This document shows, in pieces, positions 22,150 to 33,183 of a stretch of 64,000 nt of DNA (positions within the stretch are counted from its first letter, which is position 1; each line of letters opens with the position of its first letter). The notes beneath the pieces are model-generated. The model did not search any database and was not told where the DNA came from. It saw only the letters and a list, made by a program, of their open reading frames with translations. The position numbers and the translations under genes were made by a program. The stretch covers positions 2,108,001 to 2,172,000 of the forward strand of contig JAJTUQ010000005.1 of NCBI GenBank assembly GCA_021399445.1. Direction: 5' to 3'. The stretch is from Xylogone sp. PMI_703. Lineage: Eukaryota > Ascomycota > Leotiomycetes.

Positions 22150-23561
22150 CTAAGAGGGGGCTTCAGCATTTCTCATCTGATTCTCCCAACTGACAACTCC
22201 ATGAAATGGTTCCTTAGCAGCCACATAGTCCAGAATTGGAGTTTTCCTAGCAATCCGAGGGAAAATCCAGGAAAGAAATACAAAATCCCAAAGACTCAGC
22301 GTCATAATATACCGAGCCGCAATATAATACCAGATATTTGCTCATGCATGCTGACGAGTTGTAAAAGCTGATATGCTGCCATCGCTCTTAACAGTGTGCG
22401 CTCGGTTAGTCTGATATGATTGAAACAGTTCAGTAAGTGCTGAAGTGCTCGGAATACCGGCAGGGACTGTATTTATAGCCCTGTGTAGACCGTTGCATAA
22501 CACTACAATATCTTGGACTCCATTCTCGAAGCCCAAGGCAGCATTTGGCGTGTATTTGTGGTAGGAATCGCCTACAAGAACTATGCGGCCCCAGCTCCAG
22601 TGGTCAGCTATCCCCTCCTCAAGGTTAGACATTCCCGCTGCTGTTCTGCGGGGGAATATGTCTTTAATTTTGAGGGTTTCGTTTACAGGGAACTCAGCAA
22701 AGGTCTTCGCAGATGCTTCCATCTCCTCTGTTGTATAAGTGACGCGTTCTGTAGTTGGCTCTGGCAGCTTCTCATATGCAAATATCCAAGCACGCTCACG
22801 ACCAGTGATATACATGATAGAGCGGTTTTGATGTTGTGTTTCAAATACTTCATCTGGCGCCGAAGATTGCGGGATACAGCTCCACATACACCTATATGTC
22901 GATATAAACGGATATTCGGGGTCCCATTGTGCATAGGGCTCAGATTCGAGCACTAGCTTGCGTATTAAACGACGAGTCTTGCTATGCACACCATCTGCTC
23001 CAAGCACCATTGACCCGTTGTGCACAGTGTCATCGGCGCAAGTTACATTAACACCACTCTCGTCATATTCAATGTTAACGGCATCTTTTCCTGTCAAGAT
23101 ATTTGCTCGGCTAGTATCCGGGGGAGACTCGTAAAGGGTTTTCATAAGCTCAGCACGATGGAATGCCACAGGCGCAGTACCGAAACTATGGGATCATTAA
23201 CTAGAAGGTAAATGAGAAATATCAGTCTCCTTTTACGTAGGAGACTCAGGCGAAGAGTGGCCCACCTCTTCTCCACATATCGGAAAGGATTATTGTCGTA
23301 AAGCTCATGTCCACCGGATGTAAAGATTTTCTTGTGGTTAAGTGGGCTACCTAGTGGCAGCACCTTATCGAGTACCCCAAGTTGGTGCATGACGCGAAGG
23401 TTGGGGGGCCAGAGAATTAAACTGGCTCCAATGTCGACAACGATATTGTCCCTGCGCTCGAGGACGACGAAATCAATGCTGGCCAAGCTCAGAGCATGTG
23501 CTGCCGTCAGCCCCACGGGACCGCCACCTACGATAATAACCTTGAACTTGATCGTCTCCAT
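22150..23561 (-). pseudogene. PaxM-like FAD-dependent monooxygenase with in-frame TGA
   Basis: Two exons (23561-23266 and 23185-22150), 444 codons from the ATG at 23561. GGGPVG at residues 12-17 binds FAD. VVLERRD, AFHRAELM, GADGVHSKTRR and VGDSYHKYTPNAALGFENG follow, as in group A flavin monooxygenases of the PaxM epoxidase type. At 22342-22344 the frame meets TGA (codon 380) in ...RQHA-stop-ANIWYY. The same frame continues 63 codons with a hydrophobic segment (SLWDFVFLSWIF) and ends at TAG 22150-22152. Trp (TGG) is expected at the stop. The truncated protein keeps both FAD motifs but loses the C-terminal membrane-like helix. The weak intron donor GTGGGC is the least certain part. Confidence 0.85.
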
Positions 23562-24770
23562 CAAATTTTGGGCCGTCAAGGAGGTGAAGAATATGGAAGT
23601 TGGCTGGGTGTCATTGGGGCATGTACAGCTGTTTAGCTACTTATCTGCTTCGGCTGGTTCACTAATCTAATTTGGTATTACTACCGCAGAGCCCTACATT
23701 ATTGTTAGTGTTGACAGCCCGAAAATAAGGAAGCCCTATTTCTTAGAGAGGGACGGGATGGCCGACGCTTGGGAGAGACACCGCGGAGCGAGCCTGGTTG
23801 TACAGTATTCCCCCCTAAATCTATCGTATCGACAAGGGCAAAAACTAGGATTAAAGTAGACACCGAGAGCCTTTTTGCAAGGTACGCAAAGACATTATTC
23901 CCTTATTTAGGCAATATTCTTATGGATACAGTATTCACAGTACAGGAGATTGAACAATCAAAGCACTGAACGAGCGCAAAACTCTACTGGATGCATTCGG
24001 GGGGTGGGATAGTACCTACGTACTGATGGTACGGTACTAAATATTATCTCTCTAGGAATGCCAAATGACTCCCTCATCACCTAGCACAGAAATACTAATT
24101 AATAAACAACCACTACTAGTTCTAGTCTGAAACTTAATAAATATCGTCTCAGTTGCATACATAATATCATACTAGAATTGCACGATTCTTAATATATGGT
24201 ATGTTATCGTTTTGCAGCAATAATTGCATCTTTCCTTCGTGGTGTACTCTCTAAACAAGCCTAAAATACGCTATCATCCAATCCGTAAAAGGCCATTGAC
24301 AGCTGGAGAAGCTTAAGGAATTGCTCGATCTAAAACCGTAGCTTCAAAGGTGGTAGAGGGTTAAATCCTTCAACAGTTGTCAATTATTTGCAAACAGCAC
24401 TACGATGGCCACCACCATGCCCAGATTGTGGGCTTCAAGGACACAAAAGAAATCAATGCCTTATATCGTAGCAACAAATAAATTTATTTCCTATTCTAAG
24501 AACTCAAGTAGTAGGGAAGTAGCTCGGTTAATCAGCCATTATGTTACCTAGGTATGTAATAACCAACCAGTAGGATAGAGGCGTGAGTAATCAAGAAACT
24601 TTACGAGCCGACGAGGTAGCGAGCCAGAAAGGGATAGACTCCAATGAGTTGGAGACACTGAGGTTGAAACCCTCAGCTATATATTTCTATGTATCTCCTA
24701 TTTTATTCCCAATTGAAGGACTAGGAAAGGCGTTTCATTAAACCACCGATATATACACATTATTTTGGAG
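23562..24770. other. Divergent intergenic region
   Basis: Upstream sequence shared by the FAD monooxygenase (minus) and the crotonase (plus). No gene seen. Confidence 0.5.
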
Positions 24771-25833
24771 ATGGCTAGTTCTAAGTTATTAGTAGAAAAA
24801 CACAAAGATGGCAAGGTCTGGGTGCTCAAGATGAATAAACCGGATAAGATGAACTGTATATGTCCAGAGCTAGGAGAACTGATGTGTCAGGCCTTCGATG
24901 ACTTCAGAGTTGATCCCATCGCCTGTGTTGCTATTCTTACGGGTGTTGGTAACAAGGCATTCAGTGCAGGCGGTATTTACTCTTTCCGGAATACTAAATG
25001 TATGAAACTTACAGCCTCACAGGAGATCTCACAAGGGCTCTGGAGCTTTCACCTCGGTCTAAGAAGGAAATAGCAAGACATGATCGGTAAATTTCTTCGC
25101 GGATATATCATAATTTACTAACAGAGACGTGCAGCGGAGAAGCCCCTGGGGTTCTCGGCCCTTCTCGCTGGACGGACATCTACAAACCGATGATCTGTAT
25201 GGTCAATGGAGTGGCGTATGCTGGTGGCTTAGAGTGGGCGTGCTTTGGTGATATTAGAATCGTCGAAGAGCATGCATCTTTTGGCGTAACGTGCCGACGA
25301 TGGTAAGTACTTCCCCTAGAAACTTATGAGTAGCCACCCTTTTTCGAAATTGGCTAACTTTTCCGACGAAAGGAATATTGGCCTTGCTGACGGTGGCACG
25401 CAACGACTCCCGCGTATTATTGGATTTGGAAGAGCTATGGAGATGATTATCACGGGACGCGTCATTCACGCAGAAGAAGCATACAGAATTGGGCTTGCTA
25501 ATGAAATTGTTCCAACGGGAAAGGGCATGGAAAGAGCCCTCGAATTGGCTGGATATATATCGGAGCTTCCTCAGCCTGTATGTAAAAGTGGCATATTCGC
25601 AAAGGAAACTAGCTAACTGAATTAAGGCAATCTTGACTGATAAAGAAGCAGCTGTCAGAGGATTTGGTAGGGATCTCCAAGACGGCTTGCGGATTGAAGC
25701 GCAATGCTATAATCGCCTAACGAACCTAGAGGATTTCAGTCAAGGCATACAGCGTTTTATTGATAGATCACACCCAGACCGACAACAAGGTTTGTCGACT
25801 ACACCAGGCTTGATTCGCCCGAACAAGCTTTGA
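24771..25833 (+). CDS. Enoyl-CoA hydratase/isomerase (crotonase)
   Basis: Five exons (24771-24972, 25023-25086, 25135-25302, 25373-25577, 25627-25833) encode about 281 residues. LTGVGNKAFSAGG joined to DLTRALEL gives the first oxyanion-hole strand. MVNGVAYAGGLEWACFGDIR gives the second, and the GLADGGTQRLPRIIG loop and AEEAYRIGLANEIVP complete the crotonase fold. Intron 2 skips the AG next to its CTAAC branch site and uses GTGCAG, which is the only way to join the frames. The enzyme hydrates or isomerises acyl-CoA esters. Next to an acetoacetyl-CoA synthetase it points to CoA-linked catabolism. No lesion is visible. Confidence 0.9.
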
Positions 25834-26814
25834 ATTAGCGATCGGTGTAGTTATGCGCTGTCTGCCAGAGGAGAGGCCGAGAATACAAGTAACTGCACTT
25901 AAATTCGGTAACCTTAATTGTAACTTAATCGCTCAAGTGGAGCTTTAGTAGCAGATAGCCTATTCAAGGAATAGTTCTTGCATCTTTTGAGAACTCATTC
26001 AATGTTATCACGTTTGATTCCATGGTATTTGAGCACAATTACTGGCTATATTTTATCTCGTTCTGCGTGAAGGAGTTTGATATGTTCTTAATAATTTGCA
26101 ATACTTCATTATCTTGGACAGCGTATCTCGCTTCTGCATATCGTGAATCAACCAATCGACACAATTTATTGTTATTGAGCTCGAATTGAGTAAGTGCTCT
26201 GTGTTTAGGTTATTATCTGCTAGATTGTTTGGTCTGAGGCTTGGATTGTTCAAAAACACATGCATTCTTTGCCAATAATGTAGATTAACCCGGTCTTTAT
26301 TGACATAGCTTTGGCTATATATGTAGTCTCGGAAGGCAAAGTTTACATCATTTGGAAAAAGGTTAATTGAGTTAGTTGTAGTTATATTGAATAACAATAA
26401 TACAATCTACAAGTGCAAAAGATAAAAAGTAGGGGAGAAGTGTGTATTTGAAGTTACACCACTACTAACGTATGGGCTAGATGATACATCAACCGTCAAA
26501 TTGGATCGCCCAGCAAGCTAAAGCATAGGCACTCTGAGATCCAGAATTCTTACGTACGATGAGTATGCTGATCATCGGGGACAGAAGAATGTCGGTAAGC
26601 TCGTTTGTAGAAATCAGTAATCCAGAGTCCGAAATAGCCAACAACCGCGGCGATTTGAAACCGAAGAAAAAGTAATTATTAGTACAGGGGGCAGCGTATA
26701 TCATGGACAAGTTAATACGGAATAGAAATAAATTGGTGGCAAGTCAGCGGGGATTCATTTTTAAACTTTTTAATCGTCATTAGCAAATCATATAGACCCA
26801 AAGTTTCCTCGAAA
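25834..26814. other. Intergenic, unresolved short frames
   Basis: Minus-strand frames at 26053-26397 and 26489-26710 are open for 114 and 73 codons but show no domain or signal. I treat them as unsupported. Confidence 0.4.
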
Positions 26815-27879
26815 ATGACGTCTCACGGAGCATTAGTCATTAAAAATCTCAAACAGCCTGCAGTTTTCATCAATAGATTAACTCCAGAGCCGAATGAGGA
26901 TGAAGTTCTCATCAAAGTGTCAATTGTAGGCTGTAGGTAACATTTTCTTCGTTTTATCTGGCTTCCGATCTTCTTAAAAGTAAACCCTCACGACGGCCCC
27001 GGCAAAGCGTTTGGGCTCTTTATTAAAGATACTCTACCTACCCCCATCGGTGTTGACGTCGTGGGAACGGTTGTTAAGGTGGGACCTGGAGTGACCAAAT
27101 TTCGAGTTGGTGATCAGATCATGGCGTTCGGAGACCAATTCTCCCCGGATTATGCTGCGACCTTTCCTCTGAATACAATGACTATGGTATTTGCTTTATT
27201 TCATGAAACTGGCCTAGGGTTATATCCACCATTCGGTGCTGAACAGCACAAGTCTAACTACCAATCAGAGTCGATCTTAATTGTTGGCGGAGAGACAGCA
27301 ACAGGAAAACTTGGTATTCAACTTGCTCGTCTTGCTAAATTTAAGAATATTATCGCTGTGGCTTCAAAATCAAATGAAGCTCTTCTAAAGAGCCTTGGTG
27401 CAATTGCAGTGATTGAGCGAACTCTAGGTGAAGATAAGATTGTGCAACAGATTAGAACGATTGTAGCAGATGACCTCATTTATGCAGTTTACTGTGTCGG
27501 TGTGGGAGGCAAGAGGTATGAGCAAACCCTTGGAGCAAAAGCCCTCTCGAATACAAAAAAAGGGACGCTCGTTATCCTAGCCCACGTTGGGGAAGTTGAT
27601 GTGTCTAGGACTGGCGCCAAAATAGACGGATTTACACGCAAGACCATTGTGTGCGACACAATAAAGTATCCGGATATTACGAAAGCATTCTGGAAAGTCC
27701 TCCCACAATGGATAGAGGAAGGGAAGCTCAAGCCCACAACTTTCCAAGTTATCAAAGGTATAGATGAGAAGAAGGTCAACGGTTTCCTTGATGGCTATGT
27801 GGCGGGAAAGCCATTTCTGAAACCTCACATCCATCCTATGGTTGAAGATTGGACGACGGTTAAACTGTGGGTTCTGTAG
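26815..27879 (+). CDS. Zincless MDR oxidoreductase A (enoyl/quinone reductase-like)
   Basis: Two exons (26815-26932, 26981-27879), about 338 residues. The GroES-like N-terminal half shows PNEDEVLIKV and NPHDGPGKAFG, and VGTVVKVGPGVTKFRVGD follows. The Rossmann half has VGGETATGKLGIQLA and ends KVNGFLDGYVAGK. There is no catalytic zinc site. Compared with the paralog at 29301-30416, about 30 residues are missing between the GD motif and the Rossmann half, where the usual QEY...LPCNAVTA block should be. The frame is kept, so this is an in-frame deletion in the substrate-binding part. Activity is therefore uncertain. It lies in tandem with copy B. Confidence 0.85.
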
Positions 27880-28298
27880 GATGCCGCGAGACGATATCTT
27901 TCATAGCATTACTCATTTCAATGCACGAAATAGAGGGATGTTATCTTATTGCAGCCAGATATTGTGAAAGTCCATACCGGCTATGTAACTGAGTATCAAA
28001 TGACCACTTTTGGCCTTAAAATTAACAATGATATGTGCTATTTTATGATATCGCATTATTACTGACAATCGATTCGATATCCACCTCGGCTTTTGTTCGA
28101 CGGAAACTAACGTTCTCTTGCGTAATTTATGGGTAGTTATATCTTCAATCTGGGTTAGACTGGTCGTGGCGAGCAGCGGAGGATCTCCTTTCTTGGTTAG
28201 TGGAAGCACGGGCTAGCAGCCCCCTGCATAACTATTAAAGGGTTGGACTTGGGCATGTCTTAGTAACTTGAGTGCCGAAGCGTGTTTATGTATTCAAA
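27880..28298. other. Intergenic, no gene seen
   Basis: Spacer between the two tandem MDR genes. No coding signal. Confidence 0.5.
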
Positions 28299-28321
28299 AT
28301 ATATATATATATATATATATT
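28299..28321. repeat. (AT)n microsatellite
   Basis: About eleven uninterrupted AT dinucleotides in the spacer between MDR genes A and B. Confidence 0.9.
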
Positions 28322-29300
28322 TAAAGCCTTTAGAGCTGAACTACAAGTATATCGCGTGAAAGTGATGCTAGTCTAGAGCTGCACTAGATGGCAATAAAGG
28401 GTAAGGGTAAACAATAATTACTAGAGATCATCGTGGTCCAAATCTAGCAATAGTCCTATCTCTTCTGGTGTTATCTCCAGTGACAGATCAGAGGGAGCTG
28501 AATATGAGGTAAGTGGAAATATAACCAGGCACGCTTAATCTCATTCACATTGGCACCTGCGCGACTGTCGGCCGTTTCCGGGTCAGGGATCAGCATCGAG
28601 TGTAAAAATGAATGCTGCAACGGCAAGAGGGCGGCGAGGGGTAGCACTGTGACATATTATAATAACTTCAGAAGAGTGGACTCGGAGATATCAAGCACAG
28701 CTCGCTCGGATCGGCATTTGGGGAACGGCTAGTTCGCGTTGGCAGTATTAGTACTATCATCAACTAGTCATCTGTCCATATTCTATTTTGGCCACCATAT
28801 GGTCTAGAATTAGAAAAAGCTTCCCTCTTTTCAGCTGAGGCCAGAGTTGTTCTATTGACCTTGAATATCTTAGTTGTTGCAGAACGGCTCTCTTCAAGGT
28901 CGTCCAAAACCCATTTTTTGGCTTCAAAAAGATGTTCTCTAAGCGGGCCGACATAGTAGCGGTTATGGGATATGGTTTAAAATGCTAATTACGGAGTGCG
29001 GAGAGCTTATTAATCGTTAGGGTAAAATCTCGATTAGTATTCCAAGACATACAAACCGATGCCGAATATATCCTTCTTGATGTTGTTTAAGCACAAAATG
29101 AGAATATCCCTTATTTCAAAGAGGTCGGGCCATCATAGTAACCGTCTCAGTTTATACTAATCTATCTATATAGAGCGTCCAAATATTCTCCTGAATGCAT
29201 TCTACTTACTCCTTGTCCTCCCTGTCTAACGACAAGCTCCCTTTGACATATATCTCCTCCCTATTCGACCTTATCATTTGGTAAATCGACCTCCAAGACA
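28322..29300. other. Intergenic / MDR B promoter region
   Basis: No supportable gene. The last 150 bp before the ATG are CT-rich (CTTGTCCTCCCTG and similar), fitting a promoter-leader region. Confidence 0.45.
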
Positions 29301-30416
29301 ATGCAGAAAGCAATCTTCGTCACTGCAGTTGGCCAACCAGTCAGCCTAGGAACCAGAGCAATTCCAAACCCAGGCTTAGGGGAAGTCCTTGTCAAAGTGA
29401 CCTCGGCACAAGGTCCGTACTCCCCTCTTCACTGACCTAAAGTACTCACAGCCCGTTTAACACATCTCTTAGTTCTCCCACACGATACTTATGGCCGTGA
29501 CATGGGTCTCTTCATCGGCAACCACCTCCCTTACATCCCGGCTATCAATATCGCCGGCATTGTGGCCCGGCTTGGGCCTGGAGTGACCAAGTACTCCATT
29601 GGAGCACGGATCTTTGGAGAGGGGTCGCCCGTGGCAAAAACACCGGACTCGACGGGACTTCAAGAATACGCAACATTACAGGTTGCTCACAGCGCACTGA
29701 TTCCGGCGGGTTTCAGCGATGATTCGGTCGCTACACTGCCATGCAACGCCGTGACGGCGTTTACGACCTTGTTCAACCAAAATCACTTGGCTCTGCCGTT
29801 CCCACGCTCCAAGACGTTCGACTATAAATCCCGAACGCTCGTAGTCATCGGTGGTGGATCGAACTTGGGCAAGTTAATTTTGCAGTTCGCCCAGATGGTT
29901 GGTTTAGGTAAGGTCATCGCTGTAGCGTCGATATCAGGAGAGAAGGAGCTGTTAGAGCTCGGTGCTACGCATGTTGTAGATCGCTTTTCGGATGATGTGC
30001 CACGTGATGTTTATGCTGCTGCCGGCGGTAGAGACGTTGTTACTGATGTCATTGATGCTGTAAGTTGGACGTACGAGCTTGCTGCAGAACTTGTTAGGAG
30101 TACTGGCCCGGCTACTGTCCTTATACTGCACAAATCTTCCACCGCGGCTGAGGCGCTAAAAAGGCTCGGGAAGACGCAGGCGAAAGCTGGTTTTGTTGTC
30201 GGGGCTCGTGAACACTTCACTGGCCTCGCTGAACCATTCTGGGGAAATATAGGGCAGTGGTTGACCGAAGGGAGGATCCGTCCCGCAAAGTTCAGAATCA
30301 TTGAGGGGTTAGATGCACAGAAGGTGAACGATGCATTAGATTCATATAGAGATGGAAAGCCAGTTGTCCAAGCAATTGTTCACCCGAATGCAAAGCTCCC
30401 AGATGCAAAGCTCTGA
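29301..30416 (+). CDS. Zincless MDR oxidoreductase B
   Basis: Two exons (29301-29412, 29473-30416), about 351 residues. It has GLGEVLVKVTSAQ, PHDTYGRDMG, the complete GLQEYATLQVAHSALIP and VATLPCNAVTAFTTLF core, VVIGGGSNLGKLILQFAQM as cofactor fold, and an ALDSYRDGKP end. It lacks zinc ligands and belongs to the same subfamily as copy A. It would reduce quinones or activated alkenes with NAD(P)H. The intron donor GTCCGT is unusual, but the joined frame is family-consistent. Intact. Confidence 0.9.
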
Positions 30417-30689
30417 TGAAATCACAAGCACTGCGTTGCATAGCTGTGAGAATATCTAAACGGCTATTCAGCTCGAAAGTTAGATGGAAGTCGGGTAACT
30501 TCATGAAGCTCAAAAACGGGTGGCGCGGAAAGAGCTTTCGAGTTCAGTTAATATAATAATAGCGTCAAAATTTGCTAGTGGGCTCATATGGGAGCGCAGG
30601 GGTGAAAACAGAAGCATTGAATTGTATCGATTGGTTAAGAGTCAAGAACTATAATTGACTCTATACATGTGGTAAAGTTACGGTCGTAC

Positions 30690-31509
30690 AGCGTCTAAAA
30701 GACCTAACTTCAGTGTTTTAACTGGTTCAGGAGCAAGTAAGATTACCTTAGAGCATACCGGAGTCGAGTTCACTAGTAAAGCTGTTACATATACTATTCA
30801 CAACAGCCGCGAAGTCCTCTTATGCCTAGGTACAGTTCAATCTCCCCAACTATTAGAACTCTCCAGCATAGGTTGGAGGAAGCTGCTTGAAAGCTATAAT
30901 GCCGAGGTTCTGGTGGATAGTCTGGGTGTAGAAGAAAACTTGTGAGATCATGTGATTAGCGGTGCTGCCTTTGAAACAGTGGAGGGAATCCAGATGCCAG
31001 ACCCGTTCTGTGACCCGGGATATACAAATCAAGCTGCTGCAGAATTTATGAATACCGGCGAAGGGATGTTTACGTCCAACGGCATCACAAGTATTGCTTC
31101 CATTCCGTATCCAGATGTTCTAACAGCTGAAGAAAGGAAGTCTGTAGCAGATCGAGTCAGCAATCTAGTTAGCTTAGTGGACTGGAGCTTGGTCTCATTA
31201 AGCAGTACAAAATATTAAAAGGAGTGCTGCTGAGTTCGACAGGCGCTACCTACACTTTTATCCCTTTGCCGGAGGGACCTTAGCTCAACCACAAGTGGAG
31301 CTGGGATATATTTTCATCAATGCCCTAACGCATACTTCGGCCTCGTAGCAAATCTTCAGCATCCATTTTCACGGGGCACTTTGCATGTACGTTCTAATGC
31401 CGTGAATAATCACCCCCTAATGGATCCGGCTTGCCTATCTCATCCCCTTGACTTAGAGATCCTAGAGAAACTCCTTTGCCATTACAAGCAATATGGCCGG
31501 TTGGGTTGA
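30690..31509 (+). pseudogene. GMC oxidoreductase relic
   Basis: Reading through stops gives GMC-family blocks in order: RPNFSVLTG, ITLEHTGVEFTSKAV, REVLLCLGTVQSPQLLELS (normally AGTIQSPQLLELSGIG), then GVEENL-stop-DHVISG where GENLQDH is expected. A later part shows HPFSRGTLHVRS and HPLDLEILEKLL. The FAD-binding N-terminus is absent, the C-terminal catalytic His block is not seen, and several stops interrupt the frame. Clearly dead. Confidence 0.85.
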
Positions 31510-31870
31510 TTTAATAGCATTGCAATATCTTTTTCTATAGTATTAATTTACATGCACAGGCGAGATTTGTATTATGCGTGTGCTGTGGTCCGATTTCCCT
31601 CTTGGCAAGCGTATCAATCCAAATGCCCAGTAGATTTAGCGAAGTCCTAATTACATGTACTATCCCTCCATAACACTTGTCACCTACAAGGGCAAAACTG
31701 GAGAATATTGCAACCTAAGCACGGGCTCCGCGTAAGATTTAAACAGGGCACGCAAGGACTTTATAATCTTAATTAGGAAATTCTGATGATTTTTTTTGAT
31801 CTCGTTTACCGGGGTTTGAGCAAATGAGAGTGTCAGACCAGAGGGTCTGTGGATTGGGCGATAAGTATTA

Positions 31871-31896
31871 TGGGATGGGGGAGGGGAAGGAGGGGG
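31871..31896 (+). other. G-rich tract, potential quadruplex
   Basis: Four runs of three or more G (GGG, GGGGG, GGGG, GGGGG) separated by one to five bases. This fits the simple G-quadruplex pattern. No function is implied. Confidence 0.5.
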
Positions 31897-32102
31897 CTAG
31901 TAGTTTAGTTGCTATTTCAATACGTTATCCTAGGCTATCTAGTGGAATGTTGAGTGATCAGTAATTCTTCGTCCACGGTCCGCGGCCTACGGCCTGAGGT
32001 GCTGGAGAGCGTGATCCGCGGTCTTGAATTATTTCCCGTAAATACAAGGGCAATAAGCCAACCTCAGGTAAAAGACAAAGCCACTTATCAGTCACTTACA
32101 AC

Positions 32103-32385
32103 ATGCCCTATCCTAAGAGCCACTATTTGAGCGATGTGTGGAGAGATGGCCTATTTGGTATAGTCTATCTAATTTTCTCTCGCGGCCCTGGGGAACCCGT
32201 TACATACTAACAATCTCTTCACCTGATCCAGATGGCAAAGTAATGTTTTGCACCGGTGGGAGTGGAACAATGTGTAGCTTCCAAGTCCGTGCCATGGTCC
32301 ATCTGGGCGCCAATGCGTGCATTGTGGGCCGCAGCGCCGAGAAAACGGAGCGGATGGCTAGAGATATCGAGAAATCAGACTGCTC
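32103..32385 (+). pseudogene. Peroxisomal 2,4-dienoyl-CoA reductase N-terminal fragment
   Basis: Exon 1 (32103-32157) reads MPYPKSHYLSDVWRDGLF. A GTATAG...CCAG intron joins it to DGKVMFCTGGSGTMCS...GANACIVGRSAEKTERMARDIEK. These are the start and the cofactor-binding part of the SPS19-type short-chain dehydrogenase. The homology ends near 32385, where a minus-strand carbonic anhydrase fragment begins. The catalytic Ser-Tyr-Lys part is absent, so this is a truncated fragment of about 70 codons. Confidence 0.85.
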
Positions 32386-32707
32386 GCTTGCCTGTATGAT
32401 GTACAACCATGATCTCACGGATCCACTCTTGGACAGTTGAGCCTAAGATGTCGATGAGCGTGATGGTTCGAAGCACACCCGGATCGGCCGTACGACCACC
32501 AGAATTGCGGATTACAAAGGCTTCGCTTTCTGTCAGCTTGAAGTAGTCCTCAGGATTACATCTAGCGTCGCAGCATGTAACGATTCCACTACGCGAGCGG
32601 TCTCCTACTGTTGGATCTGGCCCGGGGAACCCGTGTTCCGAGTAATGTTTGTTGGCAGCGTCGAAATCATACCGTTTATAGTCTGTTACAGCAAAAGTTC
32701 CGGCCAT
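32386..32707 (-). pseudogene. Beta-carbonic anhydrase N-terminal fragment
   Basis: From the ATG at 32707 the frame shows YKRYDFDAANKHY, the zinc/active-site motif TCCDARCNPEDYF (CxDxR), IRNSGGRT and MVVHHT, where the family normally continues DCG after an intron. Instead the sequence runs directly into the antisense of the dienoyl-CoA reductase fragment. The second zinc Cys and the whole C-terminal half are therefore missing. It is head to head with the complete carbonic anhydrase at 33184, separated by 476 bp. Confidence 0.88.
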
Positions 32708-33183
32708 TCTACTCCGTTCAGTAAAGTTATGGGATAGTGGGTTGAAAGAGTGGTTACTTTTGGAGGTGCTTCTCACAGACAAGAGATAATATTGAAGATT
32801 GAAAGACTGATAAGTATTGCTGAGGACTCTGATTTGTGCTATATAGTATCACCTTTATGAATCTCGCAATCGAAGAGTGATTCACCCCATGTCTGACAAA
32901 AGGAGCTCTATGCCGCGTCGGTATTCCAGGCCTCAAAATATGTGCCGGTACGGGACTCAGGATGAAATGGGATACCGAAATGAGATACCGTGCTCGCAGA
33001 GTAGCCAACTCCAGAAAATCATAAAAATAGCTCACTGTATATTTATACTTTTCTCAGGAAGGTTCGAAGTTTTTGTGATAGCAGTTATCGTGTGGTATAT
33101 GCCCAATAATTTCTCATCTTCTCAGTCACATCTTAAAGGCCAAATAGTAACACAGCCAAGTCAGTTATATAAGTATTTATAAC

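Noticed and set aside
14893..22344. Programmed stop-codon readthrough at the TGA codons
   Set aside because: Neither TGA is followed by the CTA context known to favour readthrough, and the fused tails carry no targeting signal that would explain it. Simple nonsense mutation is more economical.
11492..25833. Classical secondary-metabolite biosynthetic cluster
   Set aside because: Tailoring-type genes and a regulator are present, but no PKS, NRPS, terpene synthase, prenyltransferase or dedicated transporter is seen in the window.
26053..26710. Minus-strand regulator remnant between the crotonase and MDR A
   Set aside because: The frames are open but contain no zinc cluster or fungal_trans block I could recognise.
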